Assembly (NCBI GenBank): GCA_947494565.1
Contig: CANLVG010000003.1
Location: 372,001-436,000 of the forward strand
Length of the DNA: 64,000 nt
DNA from: an uncultured Flavobacteriaceae bacterium
Lineage (GTDB): Bacteria > Bacteroidota > Bacteroidia > Flavobacteriales > Flavobacteriaceae
Direction: 5' to 3'
Program-made: the position numbers and the translations under genes
The notes under the pieces: generated by a model
The model's database searches: none
Seen by the model: the letters and a program-made list of their open reading frames with translations, nothing else
What the model was told of the DNA's origin: nothing
In this document: positions 56,212 through 64,000 of the stretch, one piece after another
Numbering within the stretch: the first letter of the stretch is position 1
How the letters are laid out: every line of letters begins with the position of its first letter

Positions 56212-56633
56212 ACTATAAAAAGGATTTGTAAAGGGATTCTAAACCACAAATAGGGAAGACCGTTTCCGTCAAATGTTCCTTTTTGATAATTCACATTATT
56301 AATTGAAGCATAAATATTAGCCGGTAACATGAGCAGCAGAAAAATGATTAGTGTCAACCCGGCTATATACTTAAATCTAAAAGTAACAAGTCCTATTGCC
56401 ATTAAGATTTCAAACATTCCCGTTAGGTAGACAAAACTTTCTTTGAAAGGAATAAATTTTGGTATCATCATTGACATTCCTTTTGTAAACATAAAATGTC
56501 CAATAGCCGTGAATAGGAGCATTGTTGACATAGCAATTCTGGCGGATAGGGCAAAATCATATTCTTTTTTGATGATTTTAATTGCAAAAATGGAGATAGC
56601 AAAACTTAACAATAGTACAATTAGTGTTTTCAT
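56181..56633 (-). CDS. DoxX-like membrane protein
   Basis: 150 residues from ATG 56633; the frame reaches 56672. Four membrane helices: LIVLLLSFAISIFAIKII, ARIAMSTMLLFTAIGHFMF, FVYLTGMFEILMAIGLVTF, LTLIIFLLLMLPANIYASI. GHFMFTKGMSMMIPKFIP is the DoxX-like signature. The function is unproven. It follows the Crp/Fnr gene by 64 bp on the same strand and may be controlled by it. Confidence 0.82.
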   Translation of the reverse strand: MKTLIVLLLSFAISIFAIKIIKKEYDFALSARIAMSTMLLFTAIGHFMFTKGMSMMIPKFIPFKESFVYLTGMFEILMAIGLVTFRFKYIAGLTLIIFLLLMLPANIYASINNVNYQKGTFDGNGLPYLWFRIPLQILFIVWTYICSIRM

Positions 56634-56696
56634 GTCTTTCGAAATTATTGAAGTGTAAAATTCAGAAAACACCGAAGTAAAAACAATGAACCCAAG

Positions 56697-57263
56697 TTAA
56701 GTAATGCGTCTTCTTATTCTGCTTAATGCTTGTGGAGTTACACCAATGTATGATGCAATATATTTTAATGGGATTTGCTTTAACAATTTCGGTCTGTCAG
56801 AGAATAAGTCCAAGTATCGTTCTTCTGCTGTTTTACTCAATAAGGCAAGTTCTCTCTTTGATTTTATTAAAAACATATTTTCGGCCATTTTTCGTCCGAT
56901 AATATTTCCACTGCTTGTTCTTTCATAGACTTCTTCTAAGTCTTTGCTGGAAATTTTCCATAAAATGGTGTCTGTCAACGTTTCAATTTGGTATTCAGAA
57001 GGGGTTTGTGTTAAAAATGAATCATAACCTGTTACAAATTCATTGTCAAATAAAAAACCAAAGGTTAAGTCAGATTCTTCTTTTGGAATATAAAGTCTGA
57101 TCACTCCTTTTGAAACAAACGATAAATAATTTTCAATTTCACCAATTTTTAATATCGTGGTATTTTTTTCAAGTCTTACTTCTTGTAGTTTTGAAGAGAA
57201 AAAGTCCCAATCAGAATCGTTCATCGGAGATATAGTGTCAATAAACTTTCTGATTTCGTTCAT
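56697..57263 (-). CDS. Crp/Fnr-family transcriptional regulator
   Basis: 188 residues. N-terminal cyclic-nucleotide-binding fold (RLEKNTTILKIGEIENYLSF, FLFDNEFVTGYDSFLTQTPS), C-terminal winged helix with YIASYIGVTPQALSRIRRRI. It lacks the full PBC residues of true cAMP receptors, as is usual for Bacteroidota members. Ligand unknown. It probably regulates the DoxX-like gene next to it. Confidence 0.88.
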   Translation of the reverse strand: MNEIRKFIDTISPMNDSDWDFFSSKLQEVRLEKNTTILKIGEIENYLSFVSKGVIRLYIPKEESDLTFGFLFDNEFVTGYDSFLTQTPSEYQIETLTDTILWKISSKDLEEVYERTSSGNIIGRKMAENMFLIKSKRELALLSKTAEERYLDLFSDRPKLLKQIPLKYIASYIGVTPQALSRIRRRIT

Positions 57264-57608
57264 TTTCTTTTTTCACTTGTGGCTAGCGGTTTTTTCTATG
57301 ATTTCGTTACATGTTTCAGTAACTAATTTAACAAACGCAAACCAACTAGAAAATCTGCGATGATTTTCCTAAGTAGGGGAGTGCCAGCAATGAATTATGT
57401 ACATTGTTAGGCATTGTTTTTTACTCCGCTGTTGTTTTTATTTTCATTTCTTTTTTTCATTGTCTTGCTAAAAAGTAAAACCCCAACCCGACAGCTATCG
57501 GGATTGCGACCTTATAAAAATATGCAAACCGATGGTCTACGTCACGCATCCTGTAGTTTTTATAGGTTGTGTAGAACGTTTTTCCGTTCCAATCTGACTT
57601 CAGAAATC
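57264..57608. other. 345-bp intergenic region with palindrome and cassette-border-like sequence
   Basis: No gene seen. It contains TGTACATTGTTAGGC ending near 57412, where GTTAGGC fits the GTTRRRY core of attC sites, and the 16-bp dyad CCCGACAGCTATCGGG at 57487-57502. A frame for ~75 residues on the plus strand looks random. Confidence 0.5.
57487..57502. repeat. 16-bp dyad CCCGA(C/T)AGCT(A/G)TCGGG
   Basis: CCCGACAGCTATCGGG is self-complementary except at one pair. I recall this motif as a frequent dispersed palindrome in Bacteroidota genomes; its role is unknown. Confidence 0.55.
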
Positions 57609-58061
57609 TTAATGCGCTTTCGAGTCATTAAACTGCCATAGCACATTCACAAGTTGCCATTTTCCATTTAGTTTTACAATGTGCATATAATCGATCCAAT
57701 CGTCTGCTATTAGTTTTACGGAAGCCACCTTATCGAACACATCAAGAATGATCACTTCTTTTTTTGGGTTTTCAGGAAATTTGTCCTTGTCTAGATTATA
57801 AGTTTCTGCAAGTAAAATCATAGCATCGGTAAAAGTTTCCCGTAAATATTCCTTACCTGTTTTTTTATTCGTCCAAAAAGTCCTTTTAACCATTCTTGGA
57901 TGAGCTGCGCCTTCGAACTGTTCAGGCTTTACATTATGTTGGGATTCAATGTAATCCAATGCAACTTGTTTGATGTCTAAAGAGTCCTGTTTGGTTTGTC
58001 CCTGAAGGTAAAGCGTTAGGGCGAAAAATAGAGACATTGTAAGGATAATTGATCGTTTCAT
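57609..58061 (-). CDS. Exported NTF2-like (lumazine-binding-type) protein
   Basis: 150 residues. Signal peptide (ILTMSLFFALTLYLQGQ), then the NTF2/SnoaL-like fold: DIKQVALDYIESQHNVKPEQ, RTFWTNKKTGKEYLRETFTD, VIILDVFDKVASVKLIADDW, DYMHIVKLNGKWQLVNVLW. This pattern is annotated as putative lumazine-binding in Bacteroidota. A ligand is not known. Single-gene unit. Confidence 0.82.
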   Translation of the reverse strand: MKRSIILTMSLFFALTLYLQGQTKQDSLDIKQVALDYIESQHNVKPEQFEGAAHPRMVKRTFWTNKKTGKEYLRETFTDAMILLAETYNLDKDKFPENPKKEVIILDVFDKVASVKLIADDWIDYMHIVKLNGKWQLVNVLWQFNDSKAH

Positions 58062-58154
58062 AATTGATTTTTAAATTGATTAATGCCCTATAAGGGTTGT
58101 GTATATGAGCTGTGATGTGTTGGCACAAATCGTTCCAATTGGGTAAAGGTCAAG

Positions 58155-58655
58155 TCATAGCTTATCTACTGTATTGTGTTGAGTATTTTTTTCGTTCATA
58201 ATCTTTTTTATCAATACAAGCTGTCCTAAATGATAATAACTGTGCTCTATCATTCCGTCAATATTTCGTAAATAACTTCCGTATTTTTCGTCAACGAAAT
58301 TCTCATTAAGTTGTCCTTCAGGCATTTTCTCGATTAATTCAGCAAGTTTTTCCGTGTCGCCCCAAAATTTATTCTTGAATACGTCCCATTCAGTTTGCGA
58401 TTCAATGGGTGGAAAGTCGAAACTGTATTTATCCTTAATTTCAAGTTTCCCATGATCAAATACGTTTTTTATTCCCATTATGTAATAATGGATATGTTGA
58501 GCCAAAATTGAAATTGAATGTAAAGATCCAACTTTTTTTGTTGAAATTTTCCAATCTAAATTGTCTATTTGGTCTTTAAAATTCGTGTTCGCAATCCAAG
58601 TTCCGTTTAGGATTACCTCTTGAAGTCGGTTTGCTAGTTGTTCGCTTTTTGTCAT
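58155..58655 (-). CDS. DinB-family four-helix protein
   Basis: 166 residues from ATG 58655; the frame reaches 58682. DinB fold: LANRLQEVILNGTWIANTNF, ISILAQHIHYYIMGIKNVF with a metal-binding-type His, and MIEHSYYHLGQLVLIKKIM with HxxxH. Members may be thiol-dependent transferases; the role here is unknown. Single-gene unit. Confidence 0.83.
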   Translation of the reverse strand: MTKSEQLANRLQEVILNGTWIANTNFKDQIDNLDWKISTKKVGSLHSISILAQHIHYYIMGIKNVFDHGKLEIKDKYSFDFPPIESQTEWDVFKNKFWGDTEKLAELIEKMPEGQLNENFVDEKYGSYLRNIDGMIEHSYYHLGQLVLIKKIMNEKNTQHNTVDKL

Positions 58656-58682
58656 ATTGAAGCATGTTTGGTCATATTTCAC

Positions 58683-58934
58683 ACCACGGTCTCGGCTAGA
58701 TACATTTAGATGCTATCGCTTCATAGGTTTTCCACCAAGCACATAACGAAATCTTTTGGTTTTGCCGGTAACCGGAGGGCAGGTTTTTCTTTTTTTGTCC
58801 AAAGCTAAACCCTAAAGATTTAGCAATATTATGCAAATTCGCAGAACTTTCGATTTAGCTTTTAAGTGCGTATTACTGTGTATGATTTTTACTCTGTCTA
58901 CCTTTAGACTTCTTATAATCGAGGGTTTACTAAA
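58683..58934. other. 252-bp intergenic region
   Basis: No gene. It contains CTAAACCCTAAAGATTTAGC and GCAAATTCGCAGAACTTTCG, phrases I recall from intergenic DNA of other flavobacterial accessory arrays; this recollection is not a search result. Confidence 0.35.
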
Positions 58935-59405
58935 TCATTCCCAATTCATAATTTCCAATCCAATACCGCCGTTTTTTAACACTATTAAACTAAGCTCCAT
59001 TTCGTGATACTTATCTGGTATGTCTAAACTTTTAAACTCGTCTGGATTTTCTTCTTTAAAAGCTCTCAACCATTTTTCAGATCTATAAATATTGATTATT
59101 CCTAAACTGTTGTCAAAAGCCCAGCTGTAATCAGTACGCCCCACATTGCCACAGTACATACGTTCATCGTAGTCGACTAAGCATTCATCAAATTCTAGTA
59201 AAGTGATTGTGATAGTAACAGCTGCTCTTCGATTTTCAGACGGTTTCTGCCTTCTGAAAATAAATTCATCGCGCACGGGTTCATTTTCATTAAGCTCGAG
59301 GACCCAATTTCCATGTAAATCAGTTGCTGTAATTGTCTTGTTTTGCCCATTCATTAGTAGTCCCAAAGCAAGACCTATCAAAGTAATGAACCCTGTTCTT
59401 GTCAT
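58935..59405 (-). CDS. Hypothetical exported protein
   Basis: 156 residues. Signal peptide (TLIGLALGLLMNGQ), then LHGNWVLELNENEPVRDEFI, AVTITITLLEFDECLVDYDE, SWAFDNSLGIINIYRSEKW and MELSLIVLKNGGIGLEIMNW. The W-containing start and beta-strand pattern suggest a lipocalin-like barrel. No family is recognised with confidence. Single-gene unit. Confidence 0.72.
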   Translation of the reverse strand: MTRTGFITLIGLALGLLMNGQNKTITATDLHGNWVLELNENEPVRDEFIFRRQKPSENRRAAVTITITLLEFDECLVDYDERMYCGNVGRTDYSWAFDNSLGIINIYRSEKWLRAFKEENPDEFKSLDIPDKYHEMELSLIVLKNGGIGLEIMNWE

Positions 59406-59568
59406 ACGCTGTCAGGCATCAAAAACTGCTCCATAATTTTAAACACGGCGGTGCGTACAATAATAGCCGACTGCGGTGCATTTTCTCGTCACTACAAAAG
59501 AAAGATAAAGCGAGCCACAACTCCTTAATTTACTGTCTCCTTGATGATTTTATGATGTTAGCCTTTCG

Positions 59569-60930
59569 TCATTCAATCTCCTTTTTAAGGATATAGTAAG
59601 CACTTGGATTTACGAAACGATACTCATTGTTCTTTATGATTATTCTAGCGTTGTCATCAGCCCAAGTATTGTTACCCATATATGTTTTTAACGTATCTGC
59701 CTTTTCGTCACGTTCTGATTGAATAGTCAAACCGTTCGAAATTGATTTCACTTCTATGGAATAGGTATAAGAACCTCTTACAGCTCCGGTGTATTTCCCT
59801 TCCAAAAGTTTAGTGTCAATATCTAAATCAATACTTTGTGGTTCATTTTTATCTAGCAATTGCCATGAAATTTCATCTGCAAAATAACTCGCCCCTTTAG
59901 GTCCGGTTGTGTTTACTAAGCAAATGATATATAAATCTTCATCCGGATAATATCTGGTATCGGTTAAGAAACCGTTGATACCTCCGCCATGACCAATTCT
60001 ATGATTCCCAAAATCTGAAGAATTCGTTAAAGCTTTTGCATAATGGATATTGGAGCCGTCTTTTAGTTGACCAGGAGTAATTAATGATTGATATAGGTTT
60101 TCCGATAATACTTTTCCTTGATGTAGCGCAGTCATCCAAATTAATAAATCTTTGGTGCTACTCGAAAGAGAACCAGCAGCATATGGCCATAAATGATTTA
60201 AATACCTCTTTTGTTTAAGACCATCAGGAGAATAACCATAGCCATACACTTTATTCTTAGCGATTTCCGTGTTGGAGCTATAAGAAGTGCTGGTCATTTC
60301 TAAAGGGTCAAAAAAAGTCTCTTTTAAATACGCTTCGTATGTCTGTCCTGTTACTTTTTCAATAACTAATCCCAGAAAAAAGTAAGCCGAATTGTTATAT
60401 ATCAATGCTTCCCCTGGTTCGAACATAAAGGCTTTTGATTCTACTAAACGAACTAATGAATCTCGAGGAAGGTCCTGAATCATTAATTCCCCAAATTCTG
60501 CCATAGCGGTATAGCTTGGAATACCTGATGTATGATTCAATAAATTGTCAATGGTCACTTTTCGGCCCTTAGTATCGAATTCCAAGTATTTCGTGAAATC
60601 ATCATTTAAAGCGAGTTTTTTCTCTTCAACCAATTTAAGTATGGCAGCTGCGGTAAATTGTTTGGTAACGGATCCAATTTCAAAAACACCATCTTCAGGC
60701 ACAGGAACAGAAAGCTCTAAACTAGCATATCCATAAGTCTTTTTTATCAGTGTTTTTCCATTTTGATATACAAGAACGGATGCTCCTGCAATTTGCGAGC
60801 TATCTACACCTACTTGAAATAATGAATCAGTATAGGATTGTAATGGCGTTGTCTCTGAAATTTTAGTTTTTTCTTTGCAGCCAATAATGATAAATGCTAT
60901 TGTTGTAAGAACTATTATTATCTTTTTCAT
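59569..60930 (-). CDS. Lipoprotein serine hydrolase (beta-lactamase-related)
   Basis: 453 residues. Lipobox AFIIIGC, then the hydrolase domain with SxxK in FEIGSVTKQFTAAAILKL, YxN in EALIYNNSAYFFLGLV and GHGGGINGFLTDTRYYPD as the third motif. A C-terminal ~90-residue beta domain (KYTGAVRGSYTYSIEVK...) follows. The layout fits the D-aminopeptidase/esterase-type branch of the family. It lies 20 bp downstream of the D-aminoacylase gene, probably in the same transcript, which supports a peptidase role on D-residues (inference). Confidence 0.9.
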   Translation of the reverse strand: MKKIIIVLTTIAFIIIGCKEKTKISETTPLQSYTDSLFQVGVDSSQIAGASVLVYQNGKTLIKKTYGYASLELSVPVPEDGVFEIGSVTKQFTAAAILKLVEEKKLALNDDFTKYLEFDTKGRKVTIDNLLNHTSGIPSYTAMAEFGELMIQDLPRDSLVRLVESKAFMFEPGEALIYNNSAYFFLGLVIEKVTGQTYEAYLKETFFDPLEMTSTSYSSNTEIAKNKVYGYGYSPDGLKQKRYLNHLWPYAAGSLSSSTKDLLIWMTALHQGKVLSENLYQSLITPGQLKDGSNIHYAKALTNSSDFGNHRIGHGGGINGFLTDTRYYPDEDLYIICLVNTTGPKGASYFADEISWQLLDKNEPQSIDLDIDTKLLEGKYTGAVRGSYTYSIEVKSISNGLTIQSERDEKADTLKTYMGNNTWADDNARIIIKNNEYRFVNPSAYYILKKEIE

Positions 60931-60950
60931 TGGTAATTCGTATTAGAAGA

Positions 60951-62603
60951 TTAATTTTTATGGGCTTCTTTTCGATTTAAATATATACCAGGAGCATTCC
61001 CGGTCATTTCTTCATTTTGCAAAACAGGAATTCCATTTACAAATGCATGAATAACCCCACTTGCATATAAATTTGGTTGCTCGAACGTAGAATTGTCAAT
61101 AATTGTTTCTGGATTAAAAATTACGACATCCGCAGGTAATCCATCTTTAATTCGACCTCTATTTTTAAATCCTATGACGTCGGCAGGTAAGGATGTCATT
61201 TTGCGTATTGCATCCTCTAATGATAACAGTTTCAAATCACGCACATAATGCCCCAATACTCTTGGAAATGTTCCCGTGTTGCGAGGATGACCTCCAGAAG
61301 CTGTTGAATGCTTCACATATAGGCCATCACTAACAATCATATTCCACGGTTGTAATAAAAGGGTCTGCACATCATTCTCATTAATGCCTCCCAAGGTTAT
61401 TGCTGTGCTTTCTTTGCCCTTAATTAATAATTCACAGACCAAATCAAAGCCACCCATTTTTCTTTCTTCTGCAATTTCTGAGAGATACTTGCCAACTAGT
61501 TCAGGATAATCTTTACTATTGGTAATTCTCATACTTGAATAACCAGTAGCCTTTAACCACGCAAAGCCGCCATTTTCCCCGTTTTCACTTGTTTGTTTTA
61601 TTCGAGATCTTTTGTCTTGATCCGCTAAAGTTAACTTCATCAAACGCATAGCCTCATCTAATTTGTTGTTACTCGCTAGACTATCTATAATTCGACGTTC
61701 TTCCATATCAAAAGGTAAAACAATAATGGTTTCCAAATTTTCTACCTGGGCACCATCATAAGGATATTGATCAGATACGATATCGAATCCATCCGCTCTT
61801 GATGTTTCAACCATATCTATGATTTCCGATATGGCTCCTTCGTTATGTAAACCAACCGCTTTGAGGTGGCCTAGTTTTCCGGTTATGTTGGCTTGAGTAG
61901 CTATTTCAATAACTTCTCTATGTGATTTGACAAAAGCATGTACAGGATTTCGAACATGGGAATCGTAAATTCCATTGTAAGGCGCAACTTCCTTTGCCAA
62001 TGCTACAATTTCATCAGTGTCACTATAGATTCCCGGTTCGTACATTAAACCAGTTGATAAACCAATGGTTCCCATTTCCATTCCCGCTCTTACTAAGGCT
62101 TTCATTTCTTCCAATTCTTCATTCGTGGGTGACCTTTGTTGATCTTCTTTCATTACTTCTTTACGAATACCATTATGCCCTACATAGAAGGCTACGTTGG
62201 TGCCAATACCATTTTCATTATAGGCATTAATCATTTTAAGTATATCACTCGGAGAATGGTAACCATCAGGTCCTCCAACTACGGTTGTGACCCCTTGTTT
62301 AATATAGGTCTCATTTAAGCGGTTGACGGTATCGATTATACTCCAATCCGAATGATTGTGAATATCAAGAAATCCAGGAGCGATAACTAAGCCAGTTGCA
62401 TCTATGGTTTTTAGAGCATCAACGTTTTCTCCTAGTTTTACTAATTCCATTTTGCCATTTCGAATCAATAGATTCCTTTTAATAGCTGGATTTCCAAGGC
62501 CATCAATAATAGTTCCGTTTTGTATGAAGAAATCAGCAGGTTGATGTTGAATACACGAAAAAAAACCTGTAAGACCAATAATTAGGAAAATATATTTTTT
62601 CAT
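60951..62603 (-). CDS. N-acyl-D-amino-acid deacylase-type amidohydrolase (lipoprotein)
   Basis: 550 residues from ATG 62603; this start gives a lipoprotein signal (FLIIGLTGFFSC), unlike the one at 62639. Amidohydrolase features: APGFLDIHNHSDWSIID, GLSTGLMYEPGIYSDTDEIV, GKLGHLKAVGLHNEGAISE, and the D-aminoacylase marker GGHPRNTGTFPRVLGHYVRD. PADVIGFKNRGRIKDGLPAD closes the barrel. It hydrolyses N-acyl-D-amino acids or D-dipeptides. Grouped with a serine hydrolase, RidA and an oligopeptidase. Confidence 0.92.
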   Translation of the reverse strand: MKKYIFLIIGLTGFFSCIQHQPADFFIQNGTIIDGLGNPAIKRNLLIRNGKMELVKLGENVDALKTIDATGLVIAPGFLDIHNHSDWSIIDTVNRLNETYIKQGVTTVVGGPDGYHSPSDILKMINAYNENGIGTNVAFYVGHNGIRKEVMKEDQQRSPTNEELEEMKALVRAGMEMGTIGLSTGLMYEPGIYSDTDEIVALAKEVAPYNGIYDSHVRNPVHAFVKSHREVIEIATQANITGKLGHLKAVGLHNEGAISEIIDMVETSRADGFDIVSDQYPYDGAQVENLETIIVLPFDMEERRIIDSLASNNKLDEAMRLMKLTLADQDKRSRIKQTSENGENGGFAWLKATGYSSMRITNSKDYPELVGKYLSEIAEERKMGGFDLVCELLIKGKESTAITLGGINENDVQTLLLQPWNMIVSDGLYVKHSTASGGHPRNTGTFPRVLGHYVRDLKLLSLEDAIRKMTSLPADVIGFKNRGRIKDGLPADVVIFNPETIIDNSTFEQPNLYASGVIHAFVNGIPVLQNEEMTGNAPGIYLNRKEAHKN

Positions 62604-62721
62604 AGTTCTTAATTTATTTGAGGCTAAGGGTTGCGCCAAGGTTAGATGCTGTAATTAGTTAAAAATCAGATAACTACGGACGAAAGAGCAATGAATTTTA
62701 GGGTTCGTTGTGCATGGTTTT

Positions 62722-63177
62722 TTAATTTGCTACTTCTGCTACCATATAAACGGAAGCTGCAATATTGTGAGGCACACTAACTCCAACTGCTGTTCGAGTG
62801 TGTTTTCCGATTTCCCCAAATACTTCCACAACAAAATCGGAAGCACCATTCATTGCATCAGCTTGTTCAGTATTTTCCGAAGTAGAATTTACCAATCCAT
62901 GTATAGCAACAATACTAGTTACTTTGTCTAGAGAGCAAAGTGTTTTAATTGCCGCTAAACAACCAATTGCACAAAGTTTCGTTGCATATTTACTTTCTTC
63001 TAAACTTATATCTTTTCCAAGTCTTCCTTTTTTGACAATTCCATTCTCAACAGGAATTTGTCCAGCTATATAAATCAGATTCCCAGCTTGCTTCGCAGGA
63101 ACATAATTCGCAACTGGTTTAGGAACTTCCGGTAGTTGAATTCCTAACTCATTTAATCTAGTTTCAATTTTATTCAT
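62722..63177 (-). CDS. RidA/YjgF-family protein
   Basis: 151 residues. KPVANYVPAKQAGNLIYIAGQIPVENG at the front, YATKLCAIGCLAAIKTLCSL in the middle, and HTRTAVGVSVPHNIAASVYM with the family's Arg near the end. Trimeric enamine/imine deaminase fold. The longer form (~150 residues) fits YjgF subfamilies linked to amino-acid catabolism. Upstream of the D-aminoacylase gene by 118 bp, so a shared pathway is possible. Confidence 0.9.
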   Translation of the reverse strand: MNKIETRLNELGIQLPEVPKPVANYVPAKQAGNLIYIAGQIPVENGIVKKGRLGKDISLEESKYATKLCAIGCLAAIKTLCSLDKVTSIVAIHGLVNSTSENTEQADAMNGASDFVVEVFGEIGKHTRTAVGVSVPHNIAASVYMVAEVAN

Positions 63178-63297
63178 CGGTTTTGGTTTAAATTATGTCC
63201 AACGGTTTGACTTTTAGCAGTAGCATCGCTTAGGATGCACTTGCCTTTGGGTTTTATTGCTGTCATTTTTATAGCGTCTTTCATAGAGCTAAGGCAC

Positions 63298-63999
63298 TCA
63301 ATTTATTCTATCCAGAATGAAGGCCTGCCATTCCGCCTGTTCCATAATAGCATCGTTTCTTGCACTTGACCCTGTATGACCTGCCCCCATATTCATTCTA
63401 AGCAAAGTAAGCCCGTCCTTATCCTTTCGTTTCTCGCGAATGCGTGCTACCCACTTGGTAGGTTCCCAGAATGCAACCCGTGCATCATTAATCCCTTGAA
63501 TAGCCAGAATATCGGGATAATCAAATTCACCAATATTCTCGTAGGGAGCAAAGGACTTGATCGATTTGTAATAGCGTTCGTCTTTCGGATTTCCGTACTC
63601 TGGATAGTCTAGAGTGGTCACTGGAAGGGTTGGGTCCAGCATTGAATTTAGGCAGTCTACGAATGGCACTTGGGCAACCACGACCTTGGCGAGATCGGGC
63701 CGAAGGTTAATTGTTGCCGTGACCAGAAGTCCGCCAGAACTACCCCCCACAAGTGCAAGTTTGTTTGGTGAGGTGAATCCGGCATTGAACATGCCTTCAG
63801 CAGCTGCCACAAAATCGCTGAAGGTAACACCAGAACGTTCCAATTTTCCTGCATCGTGCCAGCGCTTGCCGTAATAACCTCCACCCCGAGGATGAGCAAT
63901 GGCAATGGTAAAACCCCGTTCAACTAAACTGGCATACTCCCTAAAGACATCATGTCCCGGCTCCATAATCACACCAACTGCACCATATCCGGTAAGTAT
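63298..63999 (-). CDS. Prolyl-oligopeptidase-family serine peptidase (S9A), C-terminal part, cut by window edge
   Basis: The visible 233 residues are the alpha/beta-hydrolase half. GRGGGYYGKRWHDAGKLERS-like start (AHPRGGGYYGKRWHDAGK), nucleophile Ser in ALVGGSSGGLLVTATIN, catalytic Asp in QGINDARVAFWEPTKW and His in NMGAGHTGSSARND. The oxyanion Tyr lies just at the window edge (GYGAVG). It resembles oligopeptidase B. The frame is open beyond ATG 63972 to the edge, so the gene continues past 64,000. Periplasmic or cytosolic location is unseen. Confidence 0.9.
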   Translation of the reverse strand: MLTGYGAVGVIMEPGHDVFREYASLVERGFTIAIAHPRGGGYYGKRWHDAGKLERSGVTFSDFVAAAEGMFNAGFTSPNKLALVGGSSGGLLVTATINLRPDLAKVVVAQVPFVDCLNSMLDPTLPVTTLDYPEYGNPKDERYYKSIKSFAPYENIGEFDYPDILAIQGINDARVAFWEPTKWVARIREKRKDKDGLTLLRMNMGAGHTGSSARNDAIMEQAEWQAFILDRIN

Positions 64000-64000
64000 G

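Noticed and set aside
39115..63999. Prophage or insertion sequence
   Set aside because: No capsid, terminase, transposase or integrase gene is visible, and genes are unrelated metabolic or stress types.

Overview
The window looks like a chromosomal segment of a marine-type Flavobacteriaceae (Bacteroidota). The support is a recurring Bacteroidota -7 promoter box (TAnnTTTG) upstream of many genes, DUF4249 lipoproteins behind a TonB-dependent receptor, family-restricted proteins (DUF4294, and probably DUF6495 and DUF6095), a monomeric NADP-isocitrate dehydrogenase, and intergenic perfect-palindrome terminators with little visible Shine-Dalgarno. The genus cannot be fixed from the sequence alone.

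Positions 1-39,082 are ordinary core genome on both strands. They hold the 3' end of serA, rlmH, nadC, a YihY membrane protein, a DUF2147 protein, priA, a LytTR response regulator, the rpsF-rpsR-rplI operon, hisS, a Nudix hydrolase, an M42 peptidase, a TonB-dependent receptor with three tandem DUF4249 lipoproteins, idh, rplS, trmD, a long GAPDH and an HtrA protease. They continue with dapF-GNAT-mltG, a lysozyme-like secreted protein, dnaA with a low-molecular-weight phosphatase and an RsmI-like methyltransferase, a thioesterase, a minus-strand cluster (YigZ, EamA, HAD, RibD), prmC and ligA. Translation and its modification, replication/restart, cell-wall precursor and remodelling, and NAD/riboflavin synthesis dominate.

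From 39,115 to the right edge the character changes. Thirty-two consecutive supported genes all lie on the minus strand. They are mostly small single-gene units (GNAT, DUF1801, CPBP protease, DoxX, cupin, DinB, SDR, class C serine hydrolases, DUF5946, unknowns), separated by 80-420 bp of AT-rich intergenic DNA. This DNA holds imperfect inverted repeats, a repeated ~50-bp motif and decayed gene ends. The layout resembles a gene-cassette array or a slowly accreting accessory island, although no integrase or transposase is visible here. Inside it are three functional clusters: ArsR-SRPBCC-DoxX with a twin operator; a four-gene alkylation-repair operon (AraC-Ada fusion, 2OG-Fe oxygenase, stand-alone Ada zinc domain, AlkB); and a peptide/D-amino-acid set at the right end (serine hydrolase, D-aminoacylase-type amidohydrolase, RidA, prolyl-oligopeptidase cut by the window edge).

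Several remnants not evident as whole genes are recorded (20.5 kb, 41.5 kb, 42.4 kb, 48.9-49.2 kb, 50.0 kb). No rRNA, tRNA, CRISPR array or complete insertion sequence was seen. All family names rest on motif reading and memory of the families, not on database searches.
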